A DNA stretch of 55,112 nucleotides from DATNIC01 sp035604635 (GTDB lineage Bacteria; Vulcanimicrobiota; Vulcanimicrobiia; Vulcanimicrobiales; Vulcanimicrobiaceae). A program made the position numbers and the translations under genes. Below are positions 49,187 to 55,112 of the stretch, piece by piece. Position 1 is the stretch's first letter, and each line of letters begins with the position of its first letter. The notes beneath the pieces were generated by a model. The model worked only from the letters and a program-made list of their open reading frames with translations. It was not told the DNA's origin and ran no database searches. The DNA lies in the NCBI GenBank assembly GCA_035604635.1, contig DATNIC010000022.1:1-55112 (forward strand). The letters run 5' to 3'.

Positions 49187-50345
49187 TAGCAGGGACTGCG
49201 TCGAGGGCGGCGGCCAAATCTGCGATCAGGTCGTCGAGGTCTTCGATACCGACCGAGAGACGTAACAGGTCGCCGGTGATTCCGAGTTCCTTGCGCAACG
49301 GTTCGGGCATCGATGCGTGCGTCATGACTTCGGGGCTGCAGATCAGCGATTCGACTCCGCCCAGCGAGGTTGCAAGCTGGAAGATCTGCGTTTTGCGCGC
49401 CACCTCGTACGCTCGAGACGAGTTGCCGCGCGGCCGAAACGAGAGGATGCCGCCGAAACCCGACATCTGACGCTTGGCCAGCTCGTGTTGCGGGTGCATC
49501 GCTAGACCGGGGTAGTAGACCGCCGCGACATCGTCGCGCTTTTCTAGGAAGCGTGCGATCGCCATCGCGTTGCGCTCGTGCTCGCGCATGCGCAGCGCCA
49601 ACGTCTTGGCGCCGCGCATCGTGAGGAAGGCGTCTTGCGGGCCCGGGACTGCGCCGATCGCGTTCTGGTGCCAGATCATCTCGGTGTTGATCTCCGGGTT
49701 ATTGGTGACCAGGATTCCGCCGATGAGATCGCTGTGGCCGCCGATGTATTTCGTCGTCGAATGGACGACGACGTCGACGCCCAGATCGAGCGGCCGCTGG
49801 AAGAACGGTGAGCAGAACGTGTTGTCGGCGACGATGAGCTGGCCCGGCTGCCGCAACGCGACGACGCCTTCGATATCGGTGAGGATCATCATCGGATTGC
49901 TCGGCGTCTCGACCCAAATCAACTTCGTGTTGGGGCGCAACGCCTTGCGCGTCGCTCCCAAGTCGGCCATGTCGACGTACGTCGTTTCGATGTTGTAGCG
50001 CGAGAGGACCCCGCTGAATAACCGGTACGTGCCGCCGTAGATATCTTTCGGCGCGACGATGTGATCGCCGGCGCGCAACATCGAGGAGGCGGCGAAACAC
50101 GCCGCCATCCCCGATGCGAAGGCGACCCCAAACGCGCCGTTCTCGAGCGCAGCGAGCTGCGTTTCGAGCGCACGCCGGGTCGGATTGATCGAACGCCCGT
50201 AGTCGAAGCCTTTCGTCTTGCCGATGGCGTCGACGGTGAAGGTCGCGGTCTGGTAGATCGGCGGGACCGTAGCGCCGGTCGCCGGATCGGGATCCTGCCC
50301 CGAGCGAATCGCGCGCGTCGAGAAACCGTGCCGGGGCTTAGCCAT
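49170..50345 (-). CDS. Cys/Met-metabolism PLP enzyme (cystathionine gamma-synthase/lyase family)
   Basis: A 391-residue fold-type I PLP enzyme. The Schiff-base lysine is K199 in VVHSTTKYIGGHSD, and YGRSINPTRRALE near residue 49 is the phosphate/substrate loop. It could act as cystathionine gamma-synthase, gamma-lyase or O-acetylhomoserine sulfhydrylase; sequence alone does not settle this. The last five residues KEVLI and the TAG stop lie inside the inverted repeat. The dienelactone hydrolase gene ends right at its start codon on the same strand. Confidence 0.9.
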   Translation of the reverse strand: MAKPRHGFSTRAIRSGQDPDPATGATVPPIYQTATFTVDAIGKTKGFDYGRSINPTRRALETQLAALENGAFGVAFASGMAACFAASSMLRAGDHIVAPKDIYGGTYRLFSGVLSRYNIETTYVDMADLGATRKALRPNTKLIWVETPSNPMMILTDIEGVVALRQPGQLIVADNTFCSPFFQRPLDLGVDVVVHSTTKYIGGHSDLIGGILVTNNPEINTEMIWHQNAIGAVPGPQDAFLTMRGAKTLALRMREHERNAMAIARFLEKRDDVAAVYYPGLAMHPQHELAKRQMSGFGGILSFRPRGNSSRAYEVARKTQIFQLATSLGGVESLICSPEVMTHASMPEPLRKELGITGDLLRLSVGIEDLDDLIADLAAALDAVPAKEVLI

Positions 50346-51062
50346 TTAGAGCACCTTTTGCACGCGCAGGAACTCAACGGAAAGCGCCCAGGCTTGACGG
50401 GCCGCATCCGCGTTGTAGCTCGCGCGCGCGTCGCAGAAGAAGCCGTGCTCGGCGGACGAGAAGACCACTTGCTCTTGCCGCTTGTTGGCGGTCGTCAGCG
50501 CATCTTCGACGGCGCGGCGCTGTTCGGGTGGGATGTTCTTGTCGAGGCCGCCCCAGAACATCAAGATCGGGCCGTGCTGCGAGCCGGCGAACTGCAGGAG
50601 ATCGTTGATGCGCCCTCCGTAGAACGAGATCGCCGCCGCGAGCGGGACATGCGCGTTGGCGACGTACGAGACGCGGCCGCCCATGCAGAAGCCGATCGAC
50701 GCGATGCGTTCGGCGGCGGCGTTTGCGTCCTTACGCAGCCACTCGTACGCGGCCTTGACGTCGGCGGCGAGGCCCTCGACCGTCACGGCCGACGAGTGAG
50801 GTTTCACGCTATCCATGTCGCCGTACTTGAGGTCGACACCCGTCCCGGTTCGGTGATAGAGCTCGGGGGCGATCGCGGTGAAGCCGAGATCGCCGAAACG
50901 GCGAGCGATGTCGCGAATGTGGTCGTTGACGCCGAAGGCTTCTTGGAAGACGAGCATCCCCGGCCCGTTCGCGACGGCTTTCTCCGGGCGCGCGACGTGG
51001 GCGAACATCGTCGTCCCATCGCCGACTTTGAGTTCTACGCGTTCCATGGTTACCGTACTCAT
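50346..51062 (-). CDS. Dienelactone hydrolase family protein
   Basis: A 238-residue alpha/beta hydrolase. The nucleophile is Cys126 in GFCMGGR, as in true dienelactone hydrolases, rather than Ser. The acid is probably in WGGLDKNIP and the base is the His in SAEHGFF. It cleaves lactones or small esters. Upstream on the same strand is a secreted LVIVD-repeat protein (10 bases away), and downstream, with no gap, is the transsulfuration-type enzyme. Confidence 0.9.
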   Translation of the reverse strand: MSTVTMERVELKVGDGTTMFAHVARPEKAVANGPGMLVFQEAFGVNDHIRDIARRFGDLGFTAIAPELYHRTGTGVDLKYGDMDSVKPHSSAVTVEGLAADVKAAYEWLRKDANAAAERIASIGFCMGGRVSYVANAHVPLAAAISFYGGRINDLLQFAGSQHGPILMFWGGLDKNIPPEQRRAVEDALTTANKRQEQVVFSSAEHGFFCDARASYNADAARQAWALSVEFLRVQKVL

Positions 51063-51072
51063 CGATGTCTCC

Positions 51073-52374
51073 TCAGCTCTTTGGTGTTAGTAGATCGCTT
51101 TGCAGGATGTAGAGTCCGCCGTTGAAGCGATCGCAGGCGTAGACGTAGCCGCGATCGTCGGCGAAGACGTCGTTGATCTGAATCTGGCCCTTGGTGAAAC
51201 TCGCTGACGGGGCCGGCACGTAGTACGCGGCCTCGACCGGCCGGCGCGGATCGGCGATGTCGAAGACGCGCACGCCTCCGGAAAAATAACTCACGATGAT
51301 GTAGCGGTCCGATTTATACGTCGGGCCGTACGGCTTGTCTTCATAGATATTGTGGGCCCCGTAACGCCCACCGTTCTTGCAGAGCGCTGCGCTGTCGGTT
51401 GCGAACGGCGCGGCGGCAAGAAAGCGCGGCTTCGCCTCGTCGGCGATGTCCCAGATCGTGGTGCGATGCGGCCCGTCGGAGCAGCGATCGCCCGTCGCTT
51501 CTTCGCTGACGACAAGAAGCTTGCGTGAGAAGATCGGGAACGTCGTGTGGGTGTAACCCGGGGAGAGATAGGTTACCATGCTGATCGCCTTGGGATGCCG
51601 GATGTCGCGAATGTCGAGAATCACGATCCCGCCGTCGACATAGCCGATGTACGCGCGACCGGGGTGATCCGGAAAGACGTCGATATTGTGCGGCTGCACG
51701 TTCTGCGGCGAGTTGTCGCCCTGCGGGATTGCTCCGGGCGCAGGTTCGGGATCGTTCTCGCGTTGACCCGGAAACCACCACCGTCCCGACTCTTTGGGAT
51801 GCGCCGGATCGCTTAGATCGACGCTCATATAAAAGCGGTCATCCTTGTTTGCGCGCTTGGCGCGAAAGTCGGATGCGCCTGAGGCGATGTGGGCGTGCGT
51901 CGGGCTCTCGAGCCAGACGTGGTGCGTACCGCGCGAGTAGGGCCCGGTCAAGTCGAAGTAGCTGACCATTTTGGGATGGAGCGGATCGGCCAAACTGTAG
52001 ACGCGAATCCCGCCGCCCGGCTCGCCTTCCTTCGGACTCTCGGCCGCAACGACCATGATATCGCCGCTGACGTCGAGCGAGTTACAATTGATATTCGGAA
52101 GCGGCGCATCGGTATCTTCGATCACCTTCGGTTCGGCGGGCTCGGTGACGTCGACGACCATGTAACACTTCGGCGGTGCCTCGTGGGCGACGTAGAGGAT
52201 GCGCCGGCCACCCGGCGCGATCTTCATCGCCATGCCCTCGCCGCCGCTATCCATGTCGACGTGACTGACGAATCGCATGTGCAAAGCATGGGCGCTCGTC
52301 TGCGCAGACACCGGGCCGAGGCAAGCGGCGCTGACGAAAAAGACGATCAGACGGAAAACGGCTCGGACGTCCAT
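51073..52374 (-). CDS. Secreted LVIVD-repeat beta-propeller protein
   Basis: A 433-residue protein with a signal peptide (cleavage near GPVSAQT). The body contains repeated blade-like units of the LVIVD type, for example MVVDVTEPAEPKVI, IRVYSLADPLHPKMVSY, GGIVILDIRDIRHPKAIS and GGVRVFDIADPRRPVEA. Several cysteines may form disulfides. Such proteins are extracellular propellers of unknown ligand. It is divergent from the TPP enzyme gene. Confidence 0.83.
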   Translation of the reverse strand: MDVRAVFRLIVFFVSAACLGPVSAQTSAHALHMRFVSHVDMDSGGEGMAMKIAPGGRRILYVAHEAPPKCYMVVDVTEPAEPKVIEDTDAPLPNINCNSLDVSGDIMVVAAESPKEGEPGGGIRVYSLADPLHPKMVSYFDLTGPYSRGTHHVWLESPTHAHIASGASDFRAKRANKDDRFYMSVDLSDPAHPKESGRWWFPGQRENDPEPAPGAIPQGDNSPQNVQPHNIDVFPDHPGRAYIGYVDGGIVILDIRDIRHPKAISMVTYLSPGYTHTTFPIFSRKLLVVSEEATGDRCSDGPHRTTIWDIADEAKPRFLAAAPFATDSAALCKNGGRYGAHNIYEDKPYGPTYKSDRYIIVSYFSGGVRVFDIADPRRPVEAAYYVPAPSASFTKGQIQINDVFADDRGYVYACDRFNGGLYILQSDLLTPKS

Positions 52375-52458
52375 CGGCGCCGTGCTTCAATCCGGGATTC
52401 CGTGGGTCCCGCAGAGAACGCGCTGGGCTGAGCTTCTTGCGCCTTTTGGAGGATGCCG

Positions 52459-54225
52459 ATGACGGAGATGGGTTGGGGCAGCGACGCGATTGCTGCGATG
52501 CTGCGGGAGCTCGATTTCAAGTATGCGGCACTCGTCCCGGGCGCGAGTTATCGTGGACTTCACGACAGCATCGTCAACTATTTGGGCAATGAGAATCCGC
52601 AGATGCTCCTGTGCCTGCATGAAGAGCACGCGGTCGCGATCGCGCACGGCTACGCGAAGGTGACCGAGAAGCCGATGCTCGCCATCGTCCACAGCAACGT
52701 CGGCTTGATGCACGCGACGATGGCATTCTTCGATGCCTGGTGCGACCGCGTCCCCGTCGTCGTCCTCGGAGCTACCGGTCCGGTCGATGCGACCAAGCGC
52801 CGTCCGTGGATTGATTGGATTCACACGACGGCCGATCAAGGCGCACTGGTCCGGGACTATACGAAGTGGGACGATCAACCCGGCTCACCCGCAGCGGCCC
52901 TGGAGTCGCTGCTGCGCGCGACCCAAATCGCGAGTACGCCGCCGCATGGTCCGGTTTACGTCAACCTCGACGTCACCATTCAAGAAGAGAAGCTCGAGAA
53001 GCCCATCCCGATTCCGGATAAAGCCCGCTTCCGCGTACCGTTCGCCGCGATTCCTGCCGCGGCCGACGTTACGAGCATCCTCGGATCGTTCAGACGGGCG
53101 AAGCACCCGATGATTCTGCTCGGACGCATGTCGCGTAGGATCGAAGATTGGAACGCGCGCATCGCGCTTGCGGAGGCGTTGAACGCGCGCGTGATCACCG
53201 ACTTCAAGATCGGCTCGACCTTCCCGAGCGACCATCCGCTCTTCGTCGGTCCGCCGGGGGCGCGCTTATCGGCCGAGGCGACCAAAGTGCTGCGCGAGTC
53301 CGACGTCATCCTCAGCCTCGACAACGTCGATCTGGGCGGAATGCTCTCGGCGGCTTGGGGCAAGGAGCGCGTCGACGCGACGATCATCAGCGCGTCGCTG
53401 GACCGCTACCTTCATAGGGGCTGGGGCAAGGAGTATCAGACCTTGTCGCCGGTCGACATCGATCTCGTCGTGGCGCCCGACGTCTTAGTGCATTCGCTTC
53501 TCGAGGCGCTGGGCAAGCCGAAAGCCGCGACCCCTCATAAGAACGGAGCGCCGGCGCGTCCCGCAGCGAATGGATCCGCGGAGCACGAGATCGGGATCCG
53601 GGCGTTCTCGCAAGGCTTGGGCGAAGCGTTCGCCGGCGAGGAAGTCTGCTACATTCGCTTGCCGCTCGGTGTGAACGGAGCGGACTTCACCTTCCGTCAT
53701 CCACTCGATTTCCTCGGCGGTGACGGCGGCGGCGGCGTCGGCGCTGGCCCGGGGATGGCGGTCGGCGCGGCACTTGCGCTGCGCGAGACGGATCGTCTCC
53801 CGGTCGCGGTGCTGGGCGATGGTGACTACTTGATGGGCCTGACGGCGCTCTGGACCGCGGTCGCCAATGAGATCCCGCTGCTGGTCATCGTCGCGAACAA
53901 CCGCTCGTTCTTCAACGATGAGGTCCATCAGGAACGGATGGCGGTCGTGCGCAACCGTCCGGTCGAACGCAAATGGATCGGACAGCGAATCGACGGGCCC
54001 GCTCCGGACATGGCGCTCCTTGCGCGCGGGCAAGGTGCGATCGGAATCGGACCGATCGCGCGACGCGACGAGATGGTCTCGGCGATCGCGCAGGCGATCA
54101 AGGAAGTCAAGGCGGGCAAGGTGTGCGTCGTCGACGTACGCGTCTCGCCCGAATACGATGCGTCGGTCGCGGGTGGCGTCGTCGCGCACGCCGATCGCGG
54201 GGGCATGGGCCCGGATCGGGGATAG
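52459..54225 (+). CDS. Thiamine-diphosphate-dependent enzyme (acetolactate synthase/benzoylformate decarboxylase family)
   Basis: A 588-residue three-domain TPP enzyme. The N-terminal domain has the activating glutamate in LHEEHAVAIAHGYAK, and the C-terminal domain has the TPP/Mg motif GDGDYLMG...VANN. TTTTGGAGG is 6 bases before the ATG at 52459, which favours it over the ATG at 52453 that abuts the GGAGG. A low-complexity linker (PHKNGAPARPAANG) joins the middle and last domains. The reaction may be a 2-oxo acid decarboxylation or carboligation. The downstream VOC and substrate-binding genes are on the same strand, suggesting a catabolic cluster. Confidence 0.88.
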   Translation: MTEMGWGSDAIAAMLRELDFKYAALVPGASYRGLHDSIVNYLGNENPQMLLCLHEEHAVAIAHGYAKVTEKPMLAIVHSNVGLMHATMAFFDAWCDRVPVVVLGATGPVDATKRRPWIDWIHTTADQGALVRDYTKWDDQPGSPAAALESLLRATQIASTPPHGPVYVNLDVTIQEEKLEKPIPIPDKARFRVPFAAIPAAADVTSILGSFRRAKHPMILLGRMSRRIEDWNARIALAEALNARVITDFKIGSTFPSDHPLFVGPPGARLSAEATKVLRESDVILSLDNVDLGGMLSAAWGKERVDATIISASLDRYLHRGWGKEYQTLSPVDIDLVVAPDVLVHSLLEALGKPKAATPHKNGAPARPAANGSAEHEIGIRAFSQGLGEAFAGEEVCYIRLPLGVNGADFTFRHPLDFLGGDGGGGVGAGPGMAVGAALALRETDRLPVAVLGDGDYLMGLTALWTAVANEIPLLVIVANNRSFFNDEVHQERMAVVRNRPVERKWIGQRIDGPAPDMALLARGQGAIGIGPIARRDEMVSAIAQAIKEVKAGKVCVVDVRVSPEYDASVAGGVVAHADRGGMGPDRG

Positions 54226-54236
54226 GGAGACACTCA

Positions 54237-54644
54237 ATGGCAAAACCGAAGATTCGGCACATCGCAATTTTCGCGCGCAATCCGGACGAGCTCGCGAAAT
54301 TCTATCAGGACATCTTCGAGATGGAGGTAGTCTATACGAAGGGTCCCGGCAAGTCGCACTATTTGAGCGACGGATATCTCACCCTCGCCATTCTCCCGCA
54401 TAAGCTCGAAGGATCTGCGATGACGGGACTCAACCATTTCGGATTTGCGGTGACAGACGTTGAAAAGCTGCGCAAGCGCATCGCGGCTAAGGGACTCGAA
54501 GAACCCAAGCGCCGTCCGCCCGATCGCGCGTTCGCCGAATTCCGCGCCGTCGATCCTGAGGGGAACTGGTTCGATCTTTCAGAGGGCGGTTATGAAGAGC
54601 CCAAAGCCGAGGCGAACGCCAAGAAGCCCGAAGCGCTCGTATAG
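54237..54644 (+). CDS. VOC/glyoxalase superfamily protein
   Basis: A 135-residue protein with two beta-alpha-beta-beta-beta units. IRHIAIFARNPDELAKFYQDIF begins the first and LNHFGFAVTDVEKLRKRI the second; the final VDPEGNWFDLSE carries the usual metal-binding Glu position. The His in RHIA and Glu residues could bind a divalent metal. It starts 11 bases after the TPP enzyme gene, with GGGAGA upstream, and is probably co-transcribed. Possible roles include isomerase, dioxygenase or resistance; unresolved. Confidence 0.85.
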   Translation: MAKPKIRHIAIFARNPDELAKFYQDIFEMEVVYTKGPGKSHYLSDGYLTLAILPHKLEGSAMTGLNHFGFAVTDVEKLRKRIAAKGLEEPKRRPPDRAFAEFRAVDPEGNWFDLSEGGYEEPKAEANAKKPEALV

Positions 54645-54653
54645 CGACGGCTC

Positions 54654-55112
54654 GTGAAACGCTCCGAAGCGCTGCTGGTTACCGCGGGCGCGGTAACGCT
54701 TGCGGCCGCGCCGGCACGCGCCCAGACTCCGATGCCGGCACCCATTCGAGTCGGCGCGATCAACATCGAATCGTCTGCAGAAGCGTACTATGCCGATGAA
54801 GCCGGCTTTTTCAAACGCGCGGGACTCGACGCGCGCGTCTCAGCCATGTCGAGCGCCGGTGCGATCGTCGCTGCTGCAATGGGTGGAGCGCTCGATGTCG
54901 TCCCGACCAACTGCGTGACGATGGCGCAGGCCTACGCGAAGGGCCTTCCACTCTATTTAGTCGCTCCGGGGGCGATTTATTCGAGCAGCGAGCCGACGAC
55001 CGAGCTCGCGGTCACGCCCGATTCGACGTATCGCGCGCCGAGGGACCTCAACGGAAAGAGGATCGCGGTCCTCACGTTGGGTGGCTTTCTTCAAATTGCC
55101 ACGCAGAATTGG
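54654..55112 (+). CDS. ABC substrate-binding protein (NMT1/SsuA type), cut by right edge
   Basis: From GTG at 54654 the frame stays open for 153 codons to the window end. The start encodes a signal peptide (KRSEALLVTAGAVTLAAAPARA), followed by IRVGAINIESSAEAYYADEAGFFKRAGLD (in parts), the opening of the NMT1/SsuA/TauA fold that binds nitrate, sulfonate, taurine or pyrimidine precursors. ALDVVPTNCVTMAQAYAKG and LNGKRIAVLTLGGF continue the pattern. It follows the VOC gene by 9 bases. Its transporter partners would lie beyond the window. Confidence 0.83.
   Translation, partial: MKRSEALLVTAGAVTLAAAPARAQTPMPAPIRVGAINIESSAEAYYADEAGFFKRAGLDARVSAMSSAGAIVAAAMGGALDVVPTNCVTMAQAYAKGLPLYLVAPGAIYSSSEPTTELAVTPDSTYRAPRDLNGKRIAVLTLGGFLQIATQNW

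Noticed and set aside
1..55112. CRISPR arrays, tRNA/rRNA genes, transposases and phage genes
   Set aside because: No regularly spaced repeats, cloverleaf-like runs, or transposase/integrase proteins were recognised; composition looks uniform by eye.

Overview
The window is a dense, high-GC bacterial chromosome segment with about 53 protein genes. No rRNA, tRNA, CRISPR array, phage or insertion sequence was seen, and no gene-free stretch exceeds about 160 bases. Many genes overlap by 4 bases (ATGA, GTGA, TTGA), GTG and TTG starts are common, and convergent neighbours often overlap at their stops. Gene content suggests an aerobic or facultative menaquinone-using heterotroph: a fused b6-type cytochrome b/c, Rieske protein, Ccs (System II) cytochrome c maturation, Tat export and C5-pathway heme synthesis. 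A poorly cultured high-GC phylum such as Eremiobacterota (WPS-2) would fit, but that is an impression, not a demonstrated assignment.

Layout. 1-2953 (minus): S1/P1-type nuclease, COG4280 membrane protein, and a secreted phosphoesterase cut by the left edge; plausibly phosphorus scavenging. 3115-4062 (plus): branched-chain aminotransferase. 4075-9349 (minus): BMP-family nucleoside-type ABC importer followed by a beta-lactamase-fold hydrolase. 9406-13905 (plus): AI-2E family permease, arginase, AraC regulator, NmrA-like reductase, small ferredoxin-fold protein, glutaredoxin. 13889-23972 (minus): tetrapyrrole operon running from a dehydrogenase-HemC-half-HemD fusion through hemB, a MobA-like gene, hemL, hemA, a CobA-HemD fusion, DUF92 and an EmrB-type exporter. 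24034-25683 (plus): GT-C glycosyltransferase.

25673-34414 (minus): a respiratory assembly operon, in transcription order ubiE/menG, polyprenyl diphosphate synthase, tatA, tatC, resB, ccsA, an MFS transporter, Rieske and cytochrome b-c. It couples quinone synthesis, Rieske export, cytochrome c maturation and the bc complex. 34484-39471 (mixed): PLD-like protein, TatD, TonB-like protein, MetG, RsmI. 39470-44229 (plus): archaeal-type ornithine cyclodeaminase family protein, DHH phosphoesterase, SDR dehydrogenase, membrane protein/wHTH pair and UppS. 44226-55112 (mixed): DUF2461, cNMP-GGDEF protein, ABC exporter, two solute-binding proteins, a transsulfuration-type enzyme, dienelactone hydrolase, LVIVD-repeat protein, TPP enzyme and a VOC protein.

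The most unusual non-coding feature is a structured intercistronic element of about 105 bases. It is present twice, 10 kb apart (20343-20447 and 30202-30304), in the same position relative to the next start codon, and two helices change in a compensatory way. Its 5' module recurs upstream of the aminotransferase gene. Also notable are a roughly 100-base palindrome between convergent genes at 49085-49186, and two genes whose expected N-termini coincide with a GTA codon overlapping the upstream TAG stop.
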